The position numbers and the translations under genes were made by a program. The notes beneath the pieces were generated by a model. It was given only the letters and a program-made list of their open reading frames with translations, had not been told where the DNA came from and searched no databases. Shown piece after piece: positions 1-8,076 of a DNA stretch of 63,334 bases (its first letter is position 1; each line of letters starts with the position of its first letter). The stretch is from Candidatus Latescibacterota bacterium (GTDB lineage: Bacteria > Latescibacterota > UBA2968 > UBA8231), in NCBI GenBank assembly GCA_022820485.1, contig JAJEFJ010000072.1, positions 1 through 63,334 of the forward strand, given 5' to 3'.

Positions 1-1
1 G

Positions 2-139
2 GCCTTCTGGGCGGCTGTCATCGCCGACCTCGCCGACCCACAGCGGTGGGCTGCTGGGCTGGACGTGTTGGTGGGGCGGTTGGGGTTTGGTGTCGGGGCG
101 GTTCGCGAACCGCCCCTACGGCCCCGGAATACGCCTTAG
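2..139 (+). CDS. possible 3' end of an upstream gene (partial)
   Basis: An open frame enters from the left edge and stops with TAG at 137-139, converging with the minus-strand gene that ends at 136. The first 28 or so codons read like an ordinary helical protein tail (AFWAAVIADLADPQRW...). The last 17 codons run through the palindrome at 95-116, so they may only be repeat read-through. No family is recognised, and the true gene end could lie before the repeat. Confidence 0.2.
   Translation, partial: AFWAAVIADLADPQRWAAGLDVLVGRLGFGVGAVREPPLRPRNTP
95..116. repeat. 22-bp perfect palindrome, REP-like (copy 1)
   Basis: The bases GGGGCG, then GTTCGCGAAC, then CGCCCC form an uninterrupted palindrome. 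The same core (GGGGCG..TTCGCGAA..CGCCCC) recurs at 34534-34561, and a related GC-rich hairpin lies at 1180-1210. Position and size fit an intergenic REP-type repeat. It could also act as a bidirectional terminator stem, but no T-run follows. Confidence 0.6.
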
Positions 140-1146
140 TCGAGCAGGGTTTCCCCGTAGGCGAATAGCAGCGGCGTTCCGCCGGTGTGGACGAAGACGA
201 TGTTTTCGCTGTTGCGGAAGCGCCCTTGGCGCACCTGATCGATTAGGCAGGCCAATCCTTTGCCCGAATAGGTGGGATCGACGAGGATGCCTTCGCTTTG
301 GGCGAGGAGGCGGATGCTGTCGAGCGTGGCGCGGTCCAAATGACCGAAGCCCGGGCCGACGTACTCATCGGTTACGGCGATGCACTCCGGGTCGGGTGCG
401 CATTCGAGGCCGAGGTGGGCCGCGGCTTCTGCAGCGGATTGCGCGATGCGCTCAGACACTCCTTCGCGCTGGCCCATCTTGCTCTGGGGTGTGCCGAGGA
501 AGCGTGCCGAACGTCCCAAGAGGGAGAAGCCAGCCACCAACCCGGCCAAGCTGGTACCTCCCGACCCGATTACCAAGTCGTCGGCTTGGATGCCTGCGGC
601 GCTCACTTGGGTTTCGATTTCCAAGGCACATTGGATGTAGGCAACGCGTGACAATAGCCCGGACAGGCCGCTGAAAGGTTTGTACCCCTCTTCTTTGAGC
701 CGCTCCACTTCCTCGGCTATGGTTGCGCCGACGCCCTCGGGCGGAGCAAAGCGGATGCGCGCCCCGCATAGCTGGTCTAAAAGGTGGTTGCCTTGGACTG
801 GCGACTTGTGCCCCATGATAGAATCGTTCTCGCGCAGGACGACGACGCCCTTGAGGCCGAGTTGGGCGCAGGCCGCGGCGAATTGGCGGCAGTGATTGGA
901 CTGGACGACTGCGCTCAGCAGGGCGGCATCGCAGCCTTGGGCCGTGGCCTCGGCGAGGGTGAATTCGAGATAGCGGGACTTGTTGCCGCCAAAGGCGAGG
1001 CCGGTCAGATCGTCGCGCTTGATCCATATCTGCGGCCCTTCGAGCGCGGCCGATAGCCGCGGACAGTGCTGTAAGGGCGTTGGCAAATGCGTCAGGCGGT
1101 GGCGGGGCAGCGCGTCGATGGCGCGTTGGATTGTTTGGATGTCCAT
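136..1146 (-). CDS. D-cysteine desulfhydrase / ACC deaminase family, PLP-dependent
   Basis: This 336-aa protein belongs to the fold-type II PLP enzymes that convert D-cysteine to pyruvate, sulfide and ammonia, or ACC to 2-oxobutyrate. Visible motifs in order are WIKRDDLTGLAFGGNKSR, which carries the PLP lysine, VVQSNHCRQFAAA, the phosphate-binding loop GSGGTSLAGLVAG and the C-terminal HTGGTPLLFAY. The ATG at 1146 was chosen because the frame upstream only reads through the hairpin at 1180-1210 and shows no family similarity. It lies downstream of the TIM-barrel protein and may be the last gene of that transcript. Desulfhydrase and deaminase activity cannot be told apart from sequence alone. 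Confidence 0.85.
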   Translation of the reverse strand: MDIQTIQRAIDALPRHRLTHLPTPLQHCPRLSAALEGPQIWIKRDDLTGLAFGGNKSRYLEFTLAEATAQGCDAALLSAVVQSNHCRQFAAACAQLGLKGVVVLRENDSIMGHKSPVQGNHLLDQLCGARIRFAPPEGVGATIAEEVERLKEEGYKPFSGLSGLLSRVAYIQCALEIETQVSAAGIQADDLVIGSGGTSLAGLVAGFSLLGRSARFLGTPQSKMGQREGVSERIAQSAAEAAAHLGLECAPDPECIAVTDEYVGPGFGHLDRATLDSIRLLAQSEGILVDPTYSGKGLACLIDQVRQGRFRNSENIVFVHTGGTPLLFAYGETLLD

Positions 1147-1179
1147 GGTGATTATCCCTTTGGGTGCGTTGTACATGTG

Positions 1180-1210
1180 TGTGGGGGCGACTCTTAGAGT
1201 CGCCCCCACA
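1180..1210. repeat. 31-bp hairpin between co-directional genes (REP-like)
   Basis: Arms of 15 bp (TGTGGGGGCGACTCT and its exact complement) flank a single T. The element fills most of the 70-bp gap between the stop at 1217 and the ATG at 1146 and is related in its GGGGGCGA core to the palindromes at 95-116 and 34534-34561. It may stabilise or attenuate the minus-strand message. There is no T-tract, so it is not a typical intrinsic terminator. Confidence 0.6.
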
Positions 1211-1216
1211 TGCCAT

Positions 1217-2395
1217 TTATTTCCACAGATGGCAGTGCGTGCTAATCCATTCGAGGTGGGCACGGCGGATGAGTCCGTAGTTGTAGAAGGCGTAGCCATT
1301 GACGCCCGCTTGGTGCAGCGCGGTCAGGTGTGCGCCGAGTGAGTCGCTATCGGCGAATCCCCCAGGGTTGACGATGGCGCTGAGGTCGGTATCGGTTGGG
1401 AATTCGCCGCGCAGGGTGCGGACGCTATCAGCTAGGGCGTCCGGCTCGCCGCCCACGCCGGCGTTGACCATGTACACGTTGCGGAGGACGCGATCCGAGT
1501 CAAGCCCGTTGACGGTTCGGTCGCGGCCCCCGAAGAACGAGGCGCGTGCGCCGGCTTGGTTGGCGATGGCAATGGCTTCCTCGACCAGCGAAGTTGCCGT
1601 TTCGACGCGGGCGTCGAGGAAGGTCTGCAAGCGACCGGAAAAGGCGGTGGCGAGGAATTCGGCTCTCGGAGGCTGCATGTCTTCTGGGGTAGGCTCGGAG
1701 GCGAGTTCGCGTGCGAGGTATTCGGCGACATCTGCACGGAAGCTCTCTCCGTCCAAGCCGAGGGCACCGGCCCGTTGCAAGCAGTGTTGACAGTAGCACA
1801 ATCCCATCAGCAGTTCGCAGAAGGGCGTGATTTTTACGCCGACTTTGGGATTGCGGAACCCGTAGCTGAAGTGCAGGTAGCCCAGCGATTCGAGGTGGAA
1901 TTCGTCGGGCTGGAACTGCGCGGCTATATCGCGGCAGAGCGCGCGCGCGTAATCGCGCACTAAGGGGCTGGCCGGGCATAGCTGGGCAAAGTTGATGTGG
2001 CCAAAGGGATCGCGCTTGGCTGCGTCTGGATAACGCTGGGGCAGGTAGTGGTTGTAGTTGAAGACCAGCCAACTCGTCAGGTCGAGGCCGCGTCCCCTGA
2101 TTTTGTCCGCGATTCGGCGCATGTAATCCGGGCCATCGACGACGTTGCTGATCAGGGGCGCGATTGGACTTTCGTCGTAAAAGGCGGCGGACGGCTGGAA
2201 GTAGAGAGCGCCTTCTTCGCCCCAGTAGAGGGGCCGCCGAGGATTGTGCGGTAAAAAGTACGTCGATACGTGGTAGCTTTGGGCCAGGCTGACGCTATTG
2301 AGGCCGGCTGTGTGGGCGATGGTGTCTAGGGCCGAGTCAATGCCTTCGTCGGTCAAGTCCCAGGGGTATGTGTATATGGTCGCTCGCATGGTCAT
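1217..2395 (-). CDS. uncharacterised protein, TIM-barrel glycosidase-like
   Basis: A 392-aa cytosolic protein with no signal peptide. Its pattern resembles (beta/alpha)8 proteins of the family-10-like or alpha-amylase-superfamily type: an opening beta strand (ATIYTYPWDL), an aromatic-rich stretch (WLVFNYNHYLP) and a central EFHLESLGYLHFSYG segment. A paired-cysteine motif CYCQHC at about residue 200 could bind a metal. It follows the DUF499 gene by 19 nt, with GAGGAGG as the likely ribosome site, and a second ATG at 2389 is equally usable. The neighbouring sugar transporter suggests a role in carbohydrate breakdown, but no catalytic residues can be assigned with confidence. Confidence 0.5.
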   Translation of the reverse strand: MTMRATIYTYPWDLTDEGIDSALDTIAHTAGLNSVSLAQSYHVSTYFLPHNPRRPLYWGEEGALYFQPSAAFYDESPIAPLISNVVDGPDYMRRIADKIRGRGLDLTSWLVFNYNHYLPQRYPDAAKRDPFGHINFAQLCPASPLVRDYARALCRDIAAQFQPDEFHLESLGYLHFSYGFRNPKVGVKITPFCELLMGLCYCQHCLQRAGALGLDGESFRADVAEYLARELASEPTPEDMQPPRAEFLATAFSGRLQTFLDARVETATSLVEEAIAIANQAGARASFFGGRDRTVNGLDSDRVLRNVYMVNAGVGGEPDALADSVRTLRGEFPTDTDLSAIVNPGGFADSDSLGAHLTALHQAGVNGYAFYNYGLIRRAHLEWISTHCHLWK

Positions 2396-2414
2396 AGTTA
2401 CTCATTGATCCTCC

Positions 2415-5400
2415 TCAATTGAGCTTCAGCTTGTCGGATACTTCAGATAGTAGCTCGTTGATCTTTTCCACTGCCTCCGGGTCGGGCGTGGTTTCTCCAC
2501 CGAACTCGATGCGGATGTTGAACTTGAGGGGAGTTCCGACAGCAGCCTTAATGAGGTCTGGAATTTGATCGGCCAAATCTTGGATGCTGTTGGGGGCAAG
2601 GACATCTTCGGCCATGAGGAGTCCCCGTGGCTTGGGCTCAGAGGGTTCTTCGCGTGCTGTGGAGGGTACCTGGAAGATCACCTGTTGGGCACTGGCCAAG
2701 TCGCACGGCCACGCGGCGCTCTCACTGCTCAGCTCGATCCAGCGCGCACGGATACCATCTTCTATCGCCGTCTGCACTGTGGACCACGGCAAATTGACGC
2801 CCTGCTTGGTCGAGAGCGCAGTGGCAATGGCGAGGGCGTTGGTCCTGCTGTCTTTCCAAGCATCGGGGATTGACTTGGCCATCAGTTCGTCCACGTCAAT
2901 CCGCTCGGGTGGCGGCCTTAATATCGCGGCGGTGCTGAGCACTCCAGCAGGGACTGGCTCCTTCAGGATTGAGGCTGGTCCGCTAGTCAGCCACACTAGT
3001 CCCTGCTCGACGGCTTGTGAGATCGCGGTTTCGACGGCCGCTGGTTCGCACTTCGGGATGCTGATCTCTTCTTCGTAGCCCTCTCTGGGCACGCTCACGG
3101 TGTGGCTGCCGGAGAAATAGTCGTACACGTCTTGAACGCTGATCTCCTCAGCCGACCAAAGCCCCGGGAGTTTTTGATATGCGAGCAGATCGGGCGCGAG
3201 GTCGCTTAGGGTGGCCGCTTCGGGTAGCAGCACCTCCAGACCTGAGTCCTTGAGGGCTGGCTCGTCGATGGCCGTGCGCCAGAATGTCCTAGCGGTGCGA
3301 TCTGGACGCACGACTCGCGCTACCCAGATTCCTTGCTGGACTCCTTGCACGACGGTATCCAAAATCTCCTTCTGGCGCAGCATTTTGGGCAGCTTGGGGA
3401 ACTGCGCGAAGGCACCGACCAGATCCTTGACCCGGCGAGAATCCTCTTCTTCGCGCCACAAGTCGTAGGGTCCGCCCGGCATCATCGCCTCCGAACTGAT
3501 GGCGGTTTCCTGAATGCGCGCTCGCGGATCGGCTTTAATAGTGGTGAACAAGGGTGCGTCGGTCACCACGACTTTGAAGGCGTGGATGTCGTTGCTCTCG
3601 TTGACAGTGACAACCAAAGAGTACGCTTGCCCGATAGCTCCAGGGATGTGCTTTTTTGCCGCCTCTATCTCCTTGATAAGCATTTGCTCGCGGATTGGGT
3701 CAATAGACTGATCCTTGAGTTGCTCGCGGACTTCCTCCCAACCGAGGTACTCCCGCGCCCGCCTGCGCGCCGCTTCGAGACCTTCCCGGGAAGGGACGGC
3801 GAGGACGATGGCGTTGCGATGGACTCGGGGGCGGTCCGGCGCGGTCGTCTCGTTGATGAACCGCTTGGCTTCGGCGCTTGGTTTGCCAGACTCCGAAGCC
3901 GCTTGCGGGCCGAGGACTGCGTAGTGGAACTCGCCGTCGTCCGCGATGTCGCGCGGTCTTTCTGGCAGGTTGTGGACCTTTGCGCCGGCTGCGGACGCAC
4001 CTGATGTGAGTGCCTTCAGGTTTCCGATGGCATCGATGATTTGCGATTCCACGAGAGGGGACGGTACGCGGGTAGTACAGGCATCGTGGTGCATCTGCCG
4101 TAGGTTAGGGCGATTGCCCAGCCGCCACGCCTTCGGCAACCCCTCGTCTTCTAATTCAATAGAGACTTCCTCATCGTCGAGAAACCAGGACAGTTCAGTC
4201 CAGCGACGCAGGGCCTTTTCCAATTCTATTTTGTCCGGCTTGGCCGCTCCGATCAGCACCATCAGCTCCTGAGTCAGCGCCCTGTGGCCAATGGGCTGAG
4301 AACTCAGAAATACTGCAACAACGGCCTGCTCTATCTCCCGGTGGCCTAAGCCGGTCGTCTCGGACTGAATGGTGCGCACCTTGGCTAACTCGCCTTCGAG
4401 AATTGGCCGCCATTCTTGGTGCTTGCCGGTATCTGTGTCAACGCTGGCAAAGGAAGCAAGTTCACTTGCGGCTTCGGCCAAGTCGTTCTTGTCCGGCTCG
4501 TTCAAAAACACATTTGGCCCGACCAGCGGGCTTGTGTCCCACTTCTCGGCATCGCGCAGGGCAATGGCAAATGTCCGCAGGATGCCACGAGTGCGCTGGA
4601 AGCCGTCGAGTTGGGTCCAGCGGGTGTAGAAGACGTCGGAGAGGTCTGGGTGGAAGGGGTAGCTGTTTAGATAGCGATCCTCTGCGCTTCCCCGCTCTTT
4701 CTGGGTCTGTTCGTCGAGCGCGGCGATGCTGCTTACTACCGAAGTGACGTGTGGGCGGAAAGCGCCCGGATCGCTGATCGACTCAGGTTTGAAAAAACGT
4801 CGCCGCAGCACCTCTGCCACGTCCTCCTTACTCACCGGACTGGCGTCTTCTTCCATCTGGCGGCCAAAGACTTCGGACACTTCTCGCAGCAGTTTGTTAT
4901 CGTCCTGCTTCCTCGGATCGGAGGCGAGCAGCGAGGCCACCATGGCGCAGCGGTCCACTTTTACGACTGCTTGCGTGAGGTACTGGAAAAAGTTGATCAA
5001 GCGCCCGCGCGAGTCTGAGGCGGCTTCAACCTGAGCGCGGATATACATCAACACCTCGTCGAGCAGCACCAAGGTCGAGAGATCGTCTTGTTGCGGTTTC
5101 GACAGCAGCTCTACCACGAGCGGTTCCGCCGGCGGGGTGTCGCGCTCGGCGTCTTTGCCGTCGGCGTGGATGAGTTTGAGGCCGTCTGCTCCCGCTAATT
5201 GGAAGGCGAGGATGCTCCACGGATGCTTGAGCATCCTGACCGTACCGTCGGGACTTGGCGTTTCGACGCCCTTCTCTAAGTCAATCTTGTCGAAGCACAG
5301 TGCCGCGACCCGCGCCTTGGGCGCTTTGGAGCCAATGGACGCCTCGAACTCCTCTACCGCCGGCAGGTTGGGGAGGGTGGCTGGATCGTGGACTAGGTGC

Positions 5401-5702
5401 CTAAGCGTGATGAGCGTATGGGTTTTGCCGCCGCCGTAGTTGACCGAGAGCTTTCGGTACGCTTTGTCGCTTTTGCCGGCCAAGCGCAGGGCCACGTCTT
5501 TGACCAGTTCTCGCAGGTTGTAGGTGGGATAGGTGAGGGCGAAGAATTCGGCGGGATGCTCGTACACTGGCCGCTGGCCCTTCTGCATGATCACGTCGTA
5601 TAGGTCGGCGGCGAATACGGCTAGCGACAGTTCGCCGGTCTTTAGGTCGTCGCGCAGTTGTACGACTTCGTGCCAGGGTTTATAGGAAGGCTTTGTTGTC
5701 AT
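2415..5702 (-). CDS. DUF499-type AAA+ ATPase of a DNA-modification defence system
   Basis: This 1095-aa ATPase has the DUF499 (COG1483-type) layout. The N-terminal start KPWHEVVQLRDDLKTG is followed by Walker A NYGGGKTHT at about residues 88-95, Walker B LVLLDEVLMYIRAQ near 215 and a long helical, winged-helix-like C-terminal half. The family repeatedly occurs beside DUF1156 adenine methylases and SNF2-type helicases in defence islands, and both partners are present here (9796-12981 and 21885-25229). It probably supplies the motor or sensor for restriction of unmodified DNA. It starts 12 nt after the stop of the upstream TOPRIM-like gene. The family is clear; the exact role is inferred. Confidence 0.85.
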   Translation of the reverse strand: MTTKPSYKPWHEVVQLRDDLKTGELSLAVFAADLYDVIMQKGQRPVYEHPAEFFALTYPTYNLRELVKDVALRLAGKSDKAYRKLSVNYGGGKTHTLITLRHLVHDPATLPNLPAVEEFEASIGSKAPKARVAALCFDKIDLEKGVETPSPDGTVRMLKHPWSILAFQLAGADGLKLIHADGKDAERDTPPAEPLVVELLSKPQQDDLSTLVLLDEVLMYIRAQVEAASDSRGRLINFFQYLTQAVVKVDRCAMVASLLASDPRKQDDNKLLREVSEVFGRQMEEDASPVSKEDVAEVLRRRFFKPESISDPGAFRPHVTSVVSSIAALDEQTQKERGSAEDRYLNSYPFHPDLSDVFYTRWTQLDGFQRTRGILRTFAIALRDAEKWDTSPLVGPNVFLNEPDKNDLAEAASELASFASVDTDTGKHQEWRPILEGELAKVRTIQSETTGLGHREIEQAVVAVFLSSQPIGHRALTQELMVLIGAAKPDKIELEKALRRWTELSWFLDDEEVSIELEDEGLPKAWRLGNRPNLRQMHHDACTTRVPSPLVESQIIDAIGNLKALTSGASAAGAKVHNLPERPRDIADDGEFHYAVLGPQAASESGKPSAEAKRFINETTAPDRPRVHRNAIVLAVPSREGLEAARRRAREYLGWEEVREQLKDQSIDPIREQMLIKEIEAAKKHIPGAIGQAYSLVVTVNESNDIHAFKVVVTDAPLFTTIKADPRARIQETAISSEAMMPGGPYDLWREEEDSRRVKDLVGAFAQFPKLPKMLRQKEILDTVVQGVQQGIWVARVVRPDRTARTFWRTAIDEPALKDSGLEVLLPEAATLSDLAPDLLAYQKLPGLWSAEEISVQDVYDYFSGSHTVSVPREGYEEEISIPKCEPAAVETAISQAVEQGLVWLTSGPASILKEPVPAGVLSTAAILRPPPERIDVDELMAKSIPDAWKDSRTNALAIATALSTKQGVNLPWSTVQTAIEDGIRARWIELSSESAAWPCDLASAQQVIFQVPSTAREEPSEPKPRGLLMAEDVLAPNSIQDLADQIPDLIKAAVGTPLKFNIRIEFGGETTPDPEAVEKINELLSEVSDKLKLN

Positions 5703-5714
5703 ATCAGACCTCGT

Positions 5715-6287
5715 TCAGGTGTTTTGTATCGCGGCTTCGAGACGTTGGGCAAGGGCGTCAAAGTCCTCGGGACATTTCTGCCGAATCGCGTCAATCCGGC
5801 GGGACGCTTCTTCTGCTAAAGGCTCTCGACCACCGCCGGGCTTGTCCGATAAGTTGAGCAGAGCGACAAGCGGCTCAAAGTACTGTTCTTTGACCTGTAC
5901 TTCGGCTCGAACGGTCTTCCAATTCCAATCCGTGGGTAAGTTCAAGCCTGCGAGGACCCAAGTCTCAAGCTCTTCCCAAGCGTTCTCGGCCAAGAATATC
6001 CGAACATCCCCAAACTCCGTTTCGATCTGGTCGAGTCTCTGACGCCGTCCTTTTTCGCCATCACAGTCAACGCACGGAATGAAGATATCCATCATTCCTT
6101 TATAGCGCTCTACGATTTCCGAAATTCGGTCCGATTTCATTGCTTCAGCAATGCCGCCAAGCCGTGGGTCTTGGCAAACCCGAATACGTGCCCTTGGCTT
6201 ACCGATGGATCGAAGAAGCTGACTGAAGATCGGATTCAGAATGTATTGATCTTTCCGGTCGTCTTCCGGGATGACGAGGACTCTCAC
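5715..6287 (-). CDS. TOPRIM/DUF4276-like partner of the adjacent ABC-type ATPase
   Basis: A 190-aa protein with the acidic pattern of TOPRIM-like folds: an early glutamate in VLVIPEDD, a DxD in IPCVDCDGEKG at about residue 70, then a conserved-looking AENAWEELETWVLAG. The start is a GTG at 6287 with GGAGG seven bases upstream. Its GTGA overlaps the stop of the ATPase gene at 6284-6286, so translation is probably coupled. ABC-ATPase plus TOPRIM pairs (OLD-like, as in PARIS) act as phage sensor and nuclease, and this is the likely nuclease half. A second, divergent pair lies at 12978-14862. Nuclease activity is inferred. Confidence 0.6.
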   Translation of the reverse strand: MRVLVIPEDDRKDQYILNPIFSQLLRSIGKPRARIRVCQDPRLGGIAEAMKSDRISEIVERYKGMMDIFIPCVDCDGEKGRRQRLDQIETEFGDVRIFLAENAWEELETWVLAGLNLPTDWNWKTVRAEVQVKEQYFEPLVALLNLSDKPGGGREPLAEEASRRIDAIRQKCPEDFDALAQRLEAAIQNT

Positions 6288-7555
6288 GAGCCATCCTCCG
6301 CTTCGTCGTAGTTTTCGGTAAAGAAAAGTGCATCCTCCATCCATCCTGATTCATGGAGCCGTCCTAGCCCTTGGTCCCGCCGCAACTCCTGCACGTTAGG
6401 AAGTTCAGCAACCGGGCGGATGATTGCCTCGGAAGTGTCTTCTAGGCGGCAGACGACAGAGGTGTTCTCGAAGGTATTATCGTTCATTACGGTCAACAGG
6501 GTTGGCGCGTGGGTCGTGGTGAGCACCTGAGTACCGTTCTTCGCGGTTTGCCGTTCAATTAAATCCATCAACAAGTTCAGCCGCACGGGATGAATGCCAT
6601 TGTCGATTTCCTCAAAGAAGTAGAGGCCAGCCGGGTTTGTACCGAGTAGCGCAGCCAGCATGGCGAGAAAACGTAGCGTGCCGTCCGATGCGCCATATGC
6701 AGACACCCGCCTGTTGTTCGCCTCCTTAAAAACGAGCTGGACCCGGCCAGAGGTCGGGTCGGTCGGAAACTCGAAGTCTCGCACATCCATTGGCGTCAAC
6801 TCGCGGATCCAGTCCGCCAAGATATCTTTGCGCTTCGGGTCGTCGCAGATTTCTCGTAACACTGTTGGTAAGTTTTCACCGCCATCGCCTAATACGGTCT
6901 GGCCGGGGAAAGCAGGCTGTCGCATTCGATCCGGCACGAGGTCTAAGAAACGCATGTTCGCGAAGGCTTCTATGGCTTGCTCAGCGAGCTCCTTGTGGGC
7001 CTTCACGATGCGTCGATGCTCCCGAAGCTGTGTCAGGGCTGGCTGGTCTGGTCTCACCGCGATTTTATGGCCGAGTCTTCTCTGGGCTCCGGTCTTGTCC
7101 ATGCGAAGGAGCAGGTGAGTGTCGTCATTTTGAGCATTAACGGGGTCGTACCGACCCGGGTGGCTGGTGTAGATTCTCCACCATTGTCGGTGTTTGAGTT
7201 CTTCCCTTGTAACTCGGAATAGGCCGGGACTTGCTTCATCGCTACCACTAACTTCGATCAAATACTCAAAGTCATTCATTTTAATCTGAAGGACGAAAGC
7301 CGACTGGCCGAAGCGGATGATTTCATCGGCAGCACCGCGGATCGGTTCCCATTCGGACTGGCCACCGGCCCCATATTTGCCGCCGATGATTTCCGCTAGC
7401 GTATAGCCCCGGCCGATGCCATGCAGGAAGCGGAAGGCGTCGCGGATGTTGCTCTTGCCGCTGGCGTTTGTGCCTACGATTACGGTGAACGGGCCGACGC
7501 GCAGGGTTTCGTCGGCGAAGTTCTTGAAATTTACGAGGCGAATCGACGTAATCAT
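6284..7555 (-). CDS. ABC/SMC-type ATPase (AAA_21-like) of a defence pair
   Basis: A 423-aa ATPase of the OLD/RecF-like class. Walker A is VGTNASGKSNIRDAF at about residues 27-41, the signature region is SAYGASDGTLRF, Walker B is YFFEEIDNGIHP and the switch histidine is in TTTHAPTL. The ATG at 7555 overlaps by one base the stop of the HEPN remnant, and the remnant's last codons supply the AGGAGG ribosome site. It overlaps the TOPRIM-like gene downstream by 4 nt. Such ATPases sense phage proteins or DNA ends and control a linked nuclease. The assignment to a two-gene defence module is inferred from gene order. Confidence 0.8.
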   Translation of the reverse strand: MITSIRLVNFKNFADETLRVGPFTVIVGTNASGKSNIRDAFRFLHGIGRGYTLAEIIGGKYGAGGQSEWEPIRGAADEIIRFGQSAFVLQIKMNDFEYLIEVSGSDEASPGLFRVTREELKHRQWWRIYTSHPGRYDPVNAQNDDTHLLLRMDKTGAQRRLGHKIAVRPDQPALTQLREHRRIVKAHKELAEQAIEAFANMRFLDLVPDRMRQPAFPGQTVLGDGGENLPTVLREICDDPKRKDILADWIRELTPMDVRDFEFPTDPTSGRVQLVFKEANNRRVSAYGASDGTLRFLAMLAALLGTNPAGLYFFEEIDNGIHPVRLNLLMDLIERQTAKNGTQVLTTTHAPTLLTVMNDNTFENTSVVCRLEDTSEAIIRPVAELPNVQELRRDQGLGRLHESGWMEDALFFTENYDEAEDGS

Positions 7556-7647
7556 CAGTCTTCCTCCTGTGGACTAGCGAAATTGCTTCTGGCGCGGTTC
7601 AGCCACTCGCGGGGATCATCCGGCGGAAAACGTTCAGGCGGCTTCAT
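7555..7647 (-). pseudogene. truncated HEPN-domain toxin (30 codons left)
   Basis: The frame from the ATG at 7647 encodes MKPPERFPPDDPREWLNRAR plus ten residues and then stops with TGA at 7555. The DDPREWLNRARSN stretch is the usual start of small HEPN proteins that pair with MNT nucleotidyltransferases, and these are normally 120-140 aa. It overlaps the end of the MNT gene by 14 nt, as expected for such pairs, but the toxin body is missing and the ATPase gene begins at once. A deletion or module replacement is the simplest reading. Confidence 0.6.
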
Positions 7648-7957
7648 ACACCACTCTTCCTTCTTGTAGTGCCGGTTTGATGACTAACGCATGGCTATCC
7701 TTGTAGCGTTCTACATCCGTCGGCGAGACCAGAATCGCATCAACCGCGACGCGTACACCGTACATCTTCTCGTAAATCTGAGCCCTGAGATTCGCGTCGC
7801 CACCCTCCTTGATGATGAGAAGATCTACATCGCTGTTCCGGGTCATGTCGCCTCGGACGGCGGAGCCGAAGAGGATAATCCGCTCCGGCTGAGCGACCTC
7901 TACTACACGTCGGATGATGTCATCTAGGGTCTTCTGATCAAGCACTTGTCTTTTCAC
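7634..7957 (-). CDS. MNT-type nucleotidyltransferase antitoxin
   Basis: A 107-aa minimal nucleotidyltransferase with the pol-beta signature FGSAVRGDMTRNSDVDLLII (GS plus DxD). In HEPN/MNT pairs this enzyme AMPylates and silences the HEPN RNase. The start is taken as GTG at 7957, which has AAGGA at a good distance; a TTG at 7981 would add eight poorly conserved residues. Its HEPN partner is reduced to a 30-codon stub (7555-7647), so the protein is now an orphan or serves another partner. Confidence 0.8.
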   Translation of the reverse strand: MKRQVLDQKTLDDIIRRVVEVAQPERIILFGSAVRGDMTRNSDVDLLIIKEGGDANLRAQIYEKMYGVRVAVDAILVSPTDVERYKDSHALVIKPALQEGRVVYEAA

Positions 7958-8076
7958 TGATTTTCCTTCCCGGGCTTCCAATGCTGCATTTCACGGCGAT
8001 TGTCTCTTTGAGTCAGGTAATCCATTGGATAACTTGGGTTCGTAAACCGTAATGATGATAAGGATATTGGTCTTTC

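Noticed and set aside
7958..8076. A 23-codon frame between the FRG and MNT genes (starting MDYLTQRDNRREMQHW)
   Set aside because: It is too short, has no family match and no clear ribosome site. It may be a gene remnant but cannot be supported.
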